From: Betaproteobacteria bacterium
GTDB lineage: Bacteria; Pseudomonadota; Gammaproteobacteria; Burkholderiales; Ga0077523
DNA: 64,000 bases
Direction of reading: 5' to 3'
Assembly: GCA_016713305.1 (NCBI GenBank)
Contig: JADJPK010000005.1
Span: 310,001 to 374,000, forward strand
This document shows, piece by piece, positions 55,853 through 64,000 of this stretch; the stretch's first letter is position 1, and each line of letters begins with the position of its first letter. The translations under genes were made by a program, and so were the position numbers. Under the pieces are notes generated by a model. It did not search any database. It saw only the letters and a program-made list of their open reading frames with translations, and was not told the DNA's origin.

Positions 55853-57397
55853 TCAGGGCGGGGTGCGGCTTTCGGACTGGGACTTCGGGGTTGCACGTTG
55901 CATGCCAATGCAGCAGCGCCGCTGGTTGACGGCGTCCAGTGCCCAGGCGACGACGGCTTCCTGTACGCCAACGGCATCCCGTGCTCTGGGGTGATTGATG
56001 AGGCTCACCACGACCAGCACACGTCCGTCGGCGCCATGGACATATCCGGCAATGCCACGGACCGTGTCCAGATAGCCTGTCTTCAGGTGCGCGCGGCCCG
56101 CCACGGAGGTTCCCGCCAGACGCCGCTTGAGCGTACCGTCCACGCCTGCGAGCGGCAGGGACGAAACGAACTCTGCAGCGAGGGGGCTCAGCCACGCATT
56201 CTCGAGCAACCGCGCAAGCGTGACGGGAGCGATCTGCTCCGTGCGCGACAGTCCGGAGCCGTTCTCCAGGTTGAGCTCCGGCGCGGGTATGCCTTTGACG
56301 TCCAGCCAGCGGACTACCGCTTCCCGCGCCTTGTCGGCCATCGCCGGTACCGACACCGATGAACCCAGGGTCAGGAACACCTGCCGCGCCATCACGTTGT
56401 TGCTGTTCTTGTTGATGTCACGGACGATCTCCGCGAGTGGGGCGGAATCGATGGCACCCAGCCACTGTGCTCCCGACGGCAGTACGTCGTAGCGTGCCCG
56501 CCCCGAGAAGCTGCCGCCCAGTCCGCGCCACAGGTGATCGAACAGGCCGCGCGCATAGTCCAGCGGGGGAAGCAGCATGAAGTGCCGTGTCTTCTCCCCA
56601 CACGAAAGTGGATAGTTCCCCTCGAAGGTGAGGGTGTGGCGGACGAGATCCGCGACCGGCTTTTCGGGCCACGAGTCGCACGGGCCGTCGTTGACGTCCA
56701 GGCGATTGACGATGCCGAATTCCGGCAGCGGCGGCTCCGGAAGGATGCGTATGGTGCGCCGCTGCGGATCGGGAACGAAGGTGAGTCGCACGGCCCGGAA
56801 GTTGAGCAGGAACGCGTCCGCGCCCGCGTTGTAGGGACGCGTCGGTTCGCCATCGAACTGCCCGGGGTCGATGTCGTCGATCTGGAAGTACGAGCGATCG
56901 ATGACGAGATCGCCGGAGATGTCGCGCAGGCCCCGGGCCCGGAGATCGCGCAGCAGCATCCACAGGTTCTCCATCGTGAGCCGCGGATCGCCGCCTCCCT
57001 TCAAGACGAGGTTTCCGTTGAGTCTGCCCGCCTGCACCGGCCCGTCCGCATACGCGTCGGTGCGCCAGGTGTAGGCCGGTCCCAGGATGTCCAGCGCAGC
57101 GTAGGTGGTGACAACCTTCATGACCGAGGCGGGGTTCATCGGCTGCTGCGCGTTGTGCATGAGGACCGGACGTCCGCCAGGTTCGATGACTGCGACACCC
57201 AGCGCCGTGTCCGGAACCCCTGCGCTCTTGAGCGCAGCGCGCACCGGCGCAGGCAGCGTGTCCTGCCCCTGACTGACCGTGGGCACCAGAGCCACCGCCG
57301 CCATCGCGACTGCGCACGCGAGCTGACGAAATCGAGACAACGAGGCTGCGATTCGCCCGACCCCCCGGTCGCAGGGGCGGCGCTCGGCACTACGCAT
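55853..57397 (-). CDS. dacB: D-alanyl-D-alanine carboxypeptidase/endopeptidase (PBP4)
   Basis: 514-residue class C penicillin-binding protein that trims and cuts peptidoglycan cross-links in the periplasm. Signal-type N-terminus with a hydrophobic helix (LACAVAMAAVALVPTVSQGQ), preceded by a basic stretch. Catalytic S91-V-M-K94 in MNPASVMKVVTTYAALDI, second motif SNN within INKNSNNVMARQ, third motif KTG in RAHLKTGYLDTVRG. The insert between motifs 1 and 2 is long, as in PBP4. The start overlaps the beta-CASP protein stop by eight bases, so they share a transcript. Confidence 0.93.
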   Translation of the reverse strand: MRSAERRPCDRGVGRIAASLSRFRQLACAVAMAAVALVPTVSQGQDTLPAPVRAALKSAGVPDTALGVAVIEPGGRPVLMHNAQQPMNPASVMKVVTTYAALDILGPAYTWRTDAYADGPVQAGRLNGNLVLKGGGDPRLTMENLWMLLRDLRARGLRDISGDLVIDRSYFQIDDIDPGQFDGEPTRPYNAGADAFLLNFRAVRLTFVPDPQRRTIRILPEPPLPEFGIVNRLDVNDGPCDSWPEKPVADLVRHTLTFEGNYPLSCGEKTRHFMLLPPLDYARGLFDHLWRGLGGSFSGRARYDVLPSGAQWLGAIDSAPLAEIVRDINKNSNNVMARQVFLTLGSSVSVPAMADKAREAVVRWLDVKGIPAPELNLENGSGLSRTEQIAPVTLARLLENAWLSPLAAEFVSSLPLAGVDGTLKRRLAGTSVAGRAHLKTGYLDTVRGIAGYVHGADGRVLVVVSLINHPRARDAVGVQEAVVAWALDAVNQRRCCIGMQRATPKSQSESRTPP

Positions 57398-58795
57398 CGA
57401 ACGTATCGCCGATCTCGGGTAACGTGAGGCACAACCAGCCCAGCTGCGATCGAAGAGTGTCCGCGAAGATCTCGCGCGTCGACCGTTCACCATGGACGAG
57501 GAACGTGTGCTCCGGTTCGCGGCGGATGCCGCGCAGCCAGCCGATCAGAGCGGCCTGATCGGCGTGCGCGGAAAGGCCGCCGATGGTGTGGATCTTCGCC
57601 CTGACCGCCACTTCCTCACCGAAGAGGCGCACGGTCTGCGCGCCGTCGACCAGCCGCCTTCCCAAGGTGCCGCCCGCTTGAAAGCCCACGATGACGATTC
57701 CGCATTCCGGACGGGGAAGGTTCTGGCGCAGGTGGTACTTGATCCGCCCTGCCTCGCACATGCCGCTCGCGGAGATGATCACCGCGCCTGAACGGACCCT
57801 GTTGAGGGCGATGGACTCCTCCACTTCCTGCACGAAGTGCACGCCGGGCGTTCCGCCGCTGCCACGCAGCCAAGCCATCGTCTCGGTGGCCTCCGGTTCC
57901 AGCACACCCATGTGCTTGAGCGTGATCTCGGTGGCCGCCAGCGCCATCGGCGAGTCCACGTAGATCTGCATTTCCGGCACGCGCTTCTCCCGGTAGAGCT
58001 GCAGCAGGAGATACACGATGTCCTGCGTGCGGCCGACGGCGAACGCGGGAATGACGACGTTTCCACCGCGCTGCGACAGCGTCTCGGTGACGGCCGCAGA
58101 CAGCTCGTCCAGCGTCTGCGGCATGCCCTTGTGCAGGCGGTTGCCGTAGGTGGACTCCATCACCAGCACGTCCGCGTCCTCGACGCTTTGCGGATCGCGC
58201 ATCAGGGGATGACCCGGCTGGCCGATGTCGCCGGAGAACACCATCTTGCGGGTCCTGCTGCCTTCCTCGACCCATACTTCGATGAACGCCGAGCCGAGAA
58301 TGTGACCGGCATCGCGCATCCGGGCGCGGACCTTCGCGTGCGGCGCGAATTCCTCGTCGTACTGGACGCGTTTGAGCCGCTTGAGCGAGGCGTAGGCCTG
58401 AGTCACCGTGTACAGGGAGCGACCTCGACTTCGCCGCGGCGCTTTTCGCGCCGGCGGTGCTTGGTCTCCCACTCGAGCTCCTTCTCCTGGATGTGGCCGC
58501 TGTCAGGGAGCATCACGCCCAGGAGATCGGCGGTCGCCGCCGTGCAGTAGATCGGGCCCCGATAGCCCAGCATCGTCAGGCGGGGAATCAGTCCCGAATG
58601 GTCGATGTGGGCGTGCGTGAGGAGAACGAAGTCCAGTTCGCGGACGTCGAAATCCAGCGCATCGCGATTCTTGCGGTCGGTCTCGCCGCCGCCCTGAAAC
58701 ATGCCGCAATCGACCAGGAACTGGCACGAGGACGTGAAGACGTGAAAGCACGATCCCGTGACTTCTCCGGCGGCGCCGAGAAAGCGTATCTGCAT
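57390..58795 (-). CDS. MBL-fold/beta-CASP RNA nuclease-like protein, one frameshift
   Basis: About 468 residues when the frame is repaired. Metallo-beta-lactamase domain with H61-A-H63-I-D65-H66 in LLTHAHIDHSGLIPRL, then a beta-CASP domain (VVIPAFAVGRTQDIVYLLL, GAVIISASGMCEAGRIKYHL, HTIGGLSAHADQAALIGWL), as in YSH1/CPSF-type and bacterial RNA endo/exonucleases. It may process mRNA or act in general RNA turnover; it lacks the extra C-terminal domain of RNase J. At 58415-58417 one base is missing in a C-run of the gene (GGG on +): repaired, ...EVEVAP runs on as LYTVTQAYASLKRL. AGGAGG lies 11 bases before the ATG. Operon with dacB. Confidence 0.88.
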
Positions 58796-59067
58796 GTCCT
58801 GCGAATCCTCCTGGTGTCAGCACTCGCGCGTGCCGGCTGCGAAACGGCGGCAAATCCATTTCTTCGATTCCGCTGCGAAGAATTCGTGCGCGCTGCCGTT
58901 CTACGCCCCTGAATGATGCGCGATCGGTCGAACCGTTGTCGACCAGGGGCCGCGCCGGCCAACCCCACGAGCGGATACAGGGTTTCCCAGCGCCGGGCAT
59001 TCGATTTGCAAGAGAAGGGGCAGTGACCGGTTCGTTGCCATGTTTCCTTGCTTCAGGAGGGAGAGAC

Positions 59068-59715
59068 ATGCAGTTGCTGGACAGTATCGAGTCCCAGATG
59101 CAGGCCACGCGTCTGCCGCTCGTCGCCATCACCGTGGCCGCAGTGCCCTGCCCGGATACTCCGGTGATTCTCACTCTTCACTGGCATGGCTTCGTTCACG
59201 AGAAACTCACGGACGACCCGTCGGCCGCGGCGATCGGCTACACGCCGTTGCCCAGTTCTGCCCTGCAGTTGAACGAACCGTGGGACGACATTTGCGCGCT
59301 CGACCTCGCCGCGCTGGAAGCGGGATGGGAACTGGGCGCATGGGATGTCTCCCGCGCCGAGGCGCCTTCCTGCATGAGACCCGGTGCAGACACGCGTGAG
59401 GCTGTCGACTGCCTCAAGGCATTCGGATCATTCCCCTGGGGCGTCAACGGCAACGACGTGGTCGTCGCCGACGCGCCGGATGCGGACGAACTGGTTTCCG
59501 TCGCCGCCCGGCGCGGTTACCTGATGTGGCTTTTCCGCCCCGTGCACGGCGGCATCTGGAAGGAGGTGGCGGATGACGTCACCTTGCGGCCCGACGGTAC
59601 GAGGGAGCCGCCCTGCCCGGTGGCGCCTCTTCCGGCTGTGAGGGGCAAGGCGCGCAAGACCATCTATCGCTTTGGAATCTCCCAGGGGCAGACGCCGACG
59701 GGGTTGATCATGTAG
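59068..59715 (+). CDS. conserved-type protein of unknown function
   Basis: 215 residues, not recognised. No signal peptide or membrane helix. Composition suggests a soluble alpha/beta protein: ILTLHWHGFVHEKL, LNEPWDDICALDLAALEAGWELGAW, LVSVAARRGYLMWLFRPVHGGIW. Four cysteines (VPCPDTP, DICAL, SCMRPG, DCLKAF) are spaced too widely for a classic zinc site. Very strong ribosome-binding site (AGGAGGGAG) before ATG 59068. It is the last gene before the integrative element and is divergent from the nuclease operon, with 272 bases between. Confidence 0.65.
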   Translation: MQLLDSIESQMQATRLPLVAITVAAVPCPDTPVILTLHWHGFVHEKLTDDPSAAAIGYTPLPSSALQLNEPWDDICALDLAALEAGWELGAWDVSRAEAPSCMRPGADTREAVDCLKAFGSFPWGVNGNDVVVADAPDADELVSVAARRGYLMWLFRPVHGGIWKEVADDVTLRPDGTREPPCPVAPLPAVRGKARKTIYRFGISQGQTPTGLIM

Positions 59716-59908
59716 GGCCCGACGATGTGGCCCCATGCCGTCGGGAGCGCCTTGTGCCAGAACAGGCGAATGACAGGAGGGCGTACGGCGAATGGCGCCG
59801 GGCAGCCTTCGATTCGCGGTGGCGGTTTCCGCTGCGGGCCAGTATCGCGAACGACCGTCATGACCCTCGCTGCACGCGAACGTACAGGGCTCCGGCCGAA
59901 GGCAGGGA

Positions 59909-59956
59909 TGGTGCCGCTTATCCGAATCGAACGGATGACCTACCGCTTACAAGGCG
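59909..59956 (-). other. attachment site: 3' part of tRNA-Thr(TGT)
   Basis: On the minus strand this 48-base stretch is the 3' part of a tRNA: anticodon loop CTTGTAA (anticodon TGT, threonine), 3' anticodon stem, variable loop, a T-arm with a perfect five-base stem around GTTCGATT-type loop, and the acceptor strand ending in CCA. The 5' half (acceptor, D-arm and 5' anticodon stem) is absent from the neighbouring sequence. This is the signature of an integrative element inserted into a tRNA 3' end. By geometry the intact tRNA should lie at the far (right) end of the element. Confidence 0.75.
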
Positions 59957-59963
59957 TTCCGCA

Positions 59964-60081
59964 TGGTATCCACGGTGGTCCGAGAACTCTCGTAAAGTAT
60001 TGATAAATATTCGTCGGTAAGCCATTCTAGTCCTAGACAGTCCTGAGCTATCCGGATAAAGTGGTATCCATCGTGGTATCC
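59964..60081 (+). repeat. three TGGTATCC repeats before the integrase
   Basis: TGGTATCC occurs at 59964-59971, 60062-60069 and 60074-60081, all direct. Position between attachment site and integrase gene suggests arm-type binding sites for the integrase; this is inference. Confidence 0.4.
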
Positions 60082-60097
60082 GGGAACCTGTCCAGCC

Positions 60098-61411
60098 GTG
60101 GCAACCGTCAAGAAACTGACCGATTCGAGCCTTCGGGGCTGGAAGCCGGAGGAAGGCAAGACCGAGCAACGAAAGCTGGTGGAGCGTGGGCTGTACCTCT
60201 TCCTCCGGCAACGCAAGGACGGCACGGTCGCCATGCAGTGGCAATACCGTGTTCAGGTTGCCGGTGCGCGGCGTTGGCTTTCTCTCGGTGCCTTTCCAGC
60301 GGTCGGCCTCGCCAAAGCACGGGAAGAACTCCTCCGGCATGAAGCGGTTCACGAGGCGGCCAAGAAAGGCGAAGCCGATCACCCCGTTATCACTGCGCGG
60401 CAGACTCGCAAAGCCAAGCTCGCGATGCCGACCGTCGCCCAAGTCTTCCAAGAATGGATCGCGGACAAGCGCTTAGGCAGTCCGAGGAAGCGCGGCTTGC
60501 CTGTCCGTGAGCGGACCATCGAGATACTCCAGCAGAATTACGATGCCGACATAGGAAGCCGAATCGGCGAATCGAAGATTGCGACCGTCACGGGAACGGC
60601 TCTTAGAGGATGCGTCGACGCCGCGCGAACCCGACGGGCGCCCGGTGCCGCAGCGATGGTTTACCGCACCCTTCGAGGGCTGATCCGGTTCGCCATAAAG
60701 CGGGGCTACATCTCCGGGGGTTGATCCCATGCAAGGCATGGAGAACCCTCGCCCTACCGTGCTGCCGAGCCGAATGCCGCAAACGATGCGGAGGTTCTGG
60801 CGTTGCTGCGGACCTTGGACTCCTCGCGGCTATGGCCGTCGACTCGGTACGCCGTCGAGTTTCAGCTACTGACTGGCGCGCGGCCCGGTGAGGTTCGTCT
60901 CGCGACTCGGTCCGAAATTGATCTCGAAGCCCGGACTTGGACTCTGCCAAGCGAGCGAGTCAAATCCGACCGGGCTTTCCAAGTGCATCTGTCGCCGCGC
61001 GCCATAGAGATTGTAAGAGTCGCGTTCGAACTGCCTCGCGAATCCGGCGATTACCTCTTTCCCGGTTACGAGGGCGCAGCCTTGGAGAAAATGGCCGTTG
61101 CTCGTGCTCTTCGGCGACTCGCTCCTCGCGTTACCCAAAAAGGGGGCAAGGCTCTTCGTCCCCATGATTTGCGCAAGACGTTCCGGACGATGCTGTCCCG
61201 GCTCGGTGTTCAGCCGCACATTGCCGAACTTTGCCTCAATCATCTTGAGACCGAGACGATGCGCCGCGTTTACGACGGGTATGACTACGGGGCGGAAATG
61301 GCGGATGCGTGGGAGCGGGTCTCTAGCCATATCACAGCGCTGCGATCCGGGGGCGCTCAAGTCATCTCGATTCGTGCAACGGCGACCGAAATCCCGGCAA
61401 AGATCGCTTGA
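60098..61411 (+). CDS. int: P4-type tyrosine integrase, disrupted by two compensating indels
   Basis: Site-specific recombinase that excises and integrates the element at the tRNA attachment site. N-terminal arm-binding domain (KLTDSSLRGWKPEEGKTEQR, GLYLFLRQRKDGTVAMQWQYR, LSLGAFPAVGLAKAREELL), core-binding domain, then the catalytic domain: arginine in LTGARPGEVRLATRSEIDL, HxxR in RPHDLRKTFRTML, and the nucleophilic tyrosine region RRVYDGYDYGAEMADAW. GTG start 60098. A TGA (60722-60724) interrupts the frame; removing one G from the run 60716-60720 and adding one base near 60746-60748 restores a continuous protein of about 437 residues (GVDPMQGMENP...). Either assembly noise or a dead integrase. 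Confidence 0.85.
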
Positions 61412-61472
61412 CCGATTCGTCACAGGTTAGTCAGTGAACCTGCGCTGACTGTCTACTGCGGGAGACTTTGTC

Positions 61473-62369
61473 GTGCCGCGCATAACGCCTAGTCAAGCTC
61501 AGCCCACTTTCATCGCTCGTCCGGTTCCATTGTCGGAGAAGGCGAAAGAAGAGCTTCTCCGAATCGTCGGCTATGGGCACATAGACCTTTTGGAAGAGTC
61601 GCTGGCACATCAGATGCCCGACGCTGCTGTCGTTTCCACGCGTCCAGGTGAACCTGTGGTTCTGGTCCGAGGTGTCATTGTCGAAGGTGCGCGAGAGAAG
61701 TCCAAGGCAGGACAGATGATTCTGGAAGTGGAAGCCGCCTTGGGACTCGGCGTCAACGGAGCCGAGCACCTGGACAAGATTCCCCGTGCTTCGGACTACA
61801 AAACGGTCTACGAGGGTCTAGCGAGAGATTCGCTCGCCTTGCTCAATAAGCTGACAGGGCTATCGCAATACTACCGCGACCAGTTTGCGGCCTGCGAAGT
61901 GGACGTCTATGAAATCGACCGGACCCTAGCAACGCTCGCCGATACGTCAGTGAGGCTAGAAGCGAAGTTTGCCAACATCTCTTCGAAGGGTGCGCCCAAG
62001 AAGCTCGCCCTTCTGGAGACGATTTCCCGCTTGAGGCGGATCTTTCGGGATTACTACGCGGGGCCAATGAGTGAGGCGACATCACGCGGGGCCGCCCGAC
62101 TCAAGTCGCCTCAACAACACGCGGAATTCAACTTTGTATGGTGCGCAGTCCGAGACGCTCGGCTCATGGCCGACAACCCAAGGAATCTTCTCCTCTTGGA
62201 GGAGTGGCTTCGGGATCCCAAGACTGCACAGAGAGAGGACCGAAACGAGACCATCTCTCGAATAGCTAAGGCTAACTACGCAAGACAGGCGGTTCAAGAG
62301 AAGAAGGACGCAAGAAAGAAGGGCGGTACCCCGAACGAGAAAAGCAAGACAAAGAAACCGGGGCGCTAG
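61473..62369 (+). CDS. island cargo protein of unknown function
   Basis: 298 residues, not recognised. Mostly helical and charged, no signal peptide or membrane helix, with a lysine-rich C-terminal tail (KKDARKKGGTPNEKSKTKK). Some patches: PVPLSEKAKEELLRIVGYGH, LLNKLTGLSQYYRDQFAACE, RLRRIFRDYYAGPMSEATSR. More A/T than the chromosome around it, so clearly acquired. GTG start 61473 with GGGAGA seven bases upstream. It occupies the slot between integrase and the AlpA/primase module where such elements usually carry their variable genes, often phage defence; no defence domain is visible, so function stays open. Confidence 0.65.
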   Translation: MPRITPSQAQPTFIARPVPLSEKAKEELLRIVGYGHIDLLEESLAHQMPDAAVVSTRPGEPVVLVRGVIVEGAREKSKAGQMILEVEAALGLGVNGAEHLDKIPRASDYKTVYEGLARDSLALLNKLTGLSQYYRDQFAACEVDVYEIDRTLATLADTSVRLEAKFANISSKGAPKKLALLETISRLRRIFRDYYAGPMSEATSRGAARLKSPQQHAEFNFVWCAVRDARLMADNPRNLLLLEEWLRDPKTAQREDRNETISRIAKANYARQAVQEKKDARKKGGTPNEKSKTKKPGR

Positions 62370-62569
62370 CCGGTCTCGTGTACAGCAGAAGTGAAGAGCG
62401 ACGCAGGGAAAAGTGTACGTCTACGTTTACCTTTTTCCCGGCGTGACTTGCTGGACGTTCCGAACTCGATCTAGATAATTCGAAACCGTGATCCGACTAC
62501 CTCGTTCGCTCGGTCGCGGCCAAAGAAGTCCAAGTGCGGATCACTGGCCCAAGACCCAGGAGAAGCCGC

Positions 62570-62808
62570 ATGGCAGTAAGTCATTCCCCGAAGCAGTTCC
62601 CCAATTCCGCACCGGCAGTACGTCGCTTTCTTCGTATTAGGGCCGTGCTCGAACAGACGGGCCTTTCCGCAGCGCACTTTATGCGCACATCGCAGAGGGT
62701 CGGTTTCCTCGGGGCGTATCTATCGGTGAGCGCGCCGTTGCGTGGCCTTCGGACGAAGTCGCAGCATGGATAGACGAGCGGGTCGCCTCGTCGCGCCGTG
62801 CGTCCTGA
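62570..62808 (+). CDS. AlpA-family transcriptional regulator, one frameshift
   Basis: Small winged-helix-type DNA-binding protein of the AlpA group that regulates integration and excision of P4-like elements. About 80 residues. ATG 62570 has AGGAGA six bases upstream. N-terminal part RRFLRIRAVLEQTGLSAA is in one frame; from about 62675 the typical continuation LYAHIAEGRFPRG, then VSIGERAVAWPSDEVAAWID, is in another, as if one base were missing near 62674-62680. Both halves match the family well, so the gene was recently intact or the consensus is wrong. Confidence 0.8.
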
Positions 62809-62821
62809 CCGGAGGAACAAC

Positions 62822-63148
62822 ATGCAACCGGTACCCAAGAAACAAAACGCCGCGCGGGGGCGCGGCGTCCAAAGCGAGAACTCAACAAAGCAGACTACAG
62901 GCGTAAGTGTGGCTGAGTTGTCGGAGACCATCAAGGCCCGGCTCTTGTCGGGCGAGTCTGTCTGCTTGATCCAGTTTTGCGAATCCCAAAGGGCCGCAGC
63001 AATGGGCGCGATTGCCTTGCTTCGGGACGAACTCCCGATCCGCTGCCAGTGGGTCACGATCAGGGAATCTCATTTGTCCGAGACCCGGCTTCGTGCGCGC
63101 CGCTACGCAATCCCCGGAGAGCATTTGCATGGGCAGGTGGCGCCATGA
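62822..63148 (+). CDS. small protein upstream of primase
   Basis: 108-residue protein of unknown function. Basic N-terminus, then a helical part (VSVAELSETIKARLLSGESV, FCESQRAAAMGAIALLRDEL). ATG 62822 is preceded by GGAGGAAC, 14 bases after the regulator stop. Its TGA overlaps the primase start (ATGA), so translation of the two is coupled. A role in replication of the element, perhaps as a primase partner, is inferred from this overlap only. Confidence 0.65.
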   Translation: MQPVPKKQNAARGRGVQSENSTKQTTGVSVAELSETIKARLLSGESVCLIQFCESQRAAAMGAIALLRDELPIRCQWVTIRESHLSETRLRARRYAIPGEHLHGQVAP

Positions 63149-64000
63149 TGACGGACCATCTCGACGAATTTGCCGACGCCATTCGGGCGGCAGGACTCAA
63201 TCCGCCAGAGCGCATTCTTGACGACGGAAAGCTCCATCGCTTCGCCCCGAACGGAAACGCGCGAGACGATGCCGGTTGGTACATCCTGCATGGAGACGGC
63301 ATCCCAGCGGGCGCGTTCGGCTGCTGGCGCACTGGTGTGACGGAGAACTGGCGCGCAGACATTGGGCGCCAACTGACGAAGGCCGAACAATCAGCCCATA
63401 GAGCGCGCCGAGTGGCGTTACAGCGCACGCGGGCCGAAGAGGAGAGTAGGCGCCACGCGGAAGCACGGGACCGTGCGTCAGACATCTGGAACGCTGCCGG
63501 TCCCACTCGGCGGATCACCCTTACCTCCTGAAAAAGGGAATTCGGCCCTATGGCGTGCGAGTTCACAAGGGGAACCTTGTCGTGCCGGTGCGCGACGCGA
63601 CGGGAGCAATGCACTCGCTGCAGTTCATCAACGCGGATGGAACACAGAAGGTATTCATGCGCCATGGGTACGTCTCCGGCTGCTACCACAGCATCGGTAC
63701 GCCGGACGGCGTTCTGTTGCTGGCCGAAGGGCTCGCAACTGGCGCGAGTCTTCATGAGGCGACCGGGCACGCCGTAGCGGTCGCCTTCAACGCCGGGAAC
63801 CTCGAAGCGGTGGCGTCTGCCCTGCGGAGCAAGTACCCCGAGTTGCGGTTCGTGATCTGCGCGGACGATGACCACCGGACCACGGGCAATCCCGGACTCA
63901 CCAAAGCCAAGTCGGCGGCGCTCGCGGTCGGAGGTGTCGTTGCCGTGCCTGAGTTTGGGCCGGATCGTGGCGAGAAGGACACTGACTTTAACGACCTGAT
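63145..64000 (+). CDS. toprim-domain primase of P4-like element, frameshifted and cut by window end
   Basis: Putative primase/helicase of an integrative element. Start ATG 63145 overlaps the previous stop; ATG 63148 is equally possible. The N-terminal part (DDGKLHRFAPNGNARDDAGW, ILHGDGIPAGAFGCWRTGV) is the substrate/zinc-like module found before toprim in these proteins. At 63502-63504 one base is missing in a C-run; repaired, ...SDIWNAAGP continues SADHPYLLKKGIRPYG to the window end. Toprim motifs: glutamate in LLLAEGLATGASLHEATGH and DxD in FVICADDDH. The C-terminal helicase part, if any, lies beyond base 64000. It would copy the excised element. Confidence 0.85.

Larger units (their letters stand above)
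59716..60097. other. island left boundary region
   Basis: 382 bases without a gene. It contains the tRNA-Thr 3' fragment (59909-59956) that marks the element junction, followed by three copies of TGGTATCC before the integrase. Bases 59716-59908 are chromosomal and show nothing I can name. Confidence 0.6.

Noticed and set aside
59909..59985. Intact tRNA gene
   Set aside because: Only the 3' half from the anticodon loop on is present; no D-arm or 5' acceptor strand can be found on the minus strand.

Overview
The window looks like a chromosome segment of a GC-rich betaproteobacterium. The evidence is the block aroB-dgt-gltB-gltD-hemE-priA-argS-SPOR-dsbA, a gene order I know from betaproteobacteria, together with two PEP-CTERM secreted proteins, multihaem electron-transfer proteins and a PQQ alcohol dehydrogenase. 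Genus cannot be fixed from this sequence alone.

Layout. (1) 1-15590, all on +: housekeeping run from aroB (cut by the window start) to dsbA, covering shikimate synthesis, nucleotide pool, glutamate synthesis, haem, replication restart, tRNA charging, cell division and periplasmic disulfides. The hemE-priA gap carries perfect DnaA boxes. (2) 15603-18809: SDR, a TPR/HAD pair, an orphan ParA and a cupin. (3) 18995-27084: complete potassium-transport operon kdpFABC plus sensor kdpD and regulator kdpE, preceded by an extra 31-residue membrane peptide. (4) 27208-35417: LysR with azoreductase and pirin, a Tat-exported PhoD phosphatase, a PEP-CTERM protein, an orphan branched-chain-type binding protein and phosphoglucomutase. 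(5) 35459-44431: sugar-acid-type dehydratase with an amidohydrolase, another PEP-CTERM protein, SelO, a glyoxalase II-like hydrolase, a dihaem cytochrome and a beta-lactamase-fold protein. (6) 44672-49457: two unrecognised membrane-anchored proteins, small stress proteins (ChaB-like, CsbD) and two small secreted proteins. (7) 49490-58795, all on -: PQQ alcohol dehydrogenase with lanthanide-type active site and its cytochrome, then glmS, glmU, dacB and a beta-CASP nuclease, with a 125-bp tandem repeat duplicating the glmS 3' end. (8) 59909 to the window end: left part of an integrative element inserted in a tRNA-Thr gene, with P4-type integrase, an unrecognised cargo protein, an AlpA regulator and a toprim primase.

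At least eight genes carry small indels, mostly one base missing from a short homopolymer, in conserved genes such as gltB and kdpD as well as in the island. Uncorrected consensus errors of a long-read or metagenome assembly are the simplest explanation, so these genes are annotated as single units.

How the parts work together: gltB/gltD make the two glutamate synthase subunits; glmS and glmU supply UDP-GlcNAc for the wall that dacB remodels; the SPOR protein and DsbA act in the envelope; KdpDE senses potassium limitation and drives the KdpFABC pump; the alcohol dehydrogenase passes electrons to the c-type cytochrome encoded just downstream. The region-8 genes are a foreign replication/integration module whose other end, expected to hold the intact tRNA-Thr, lies beyond base 64000.
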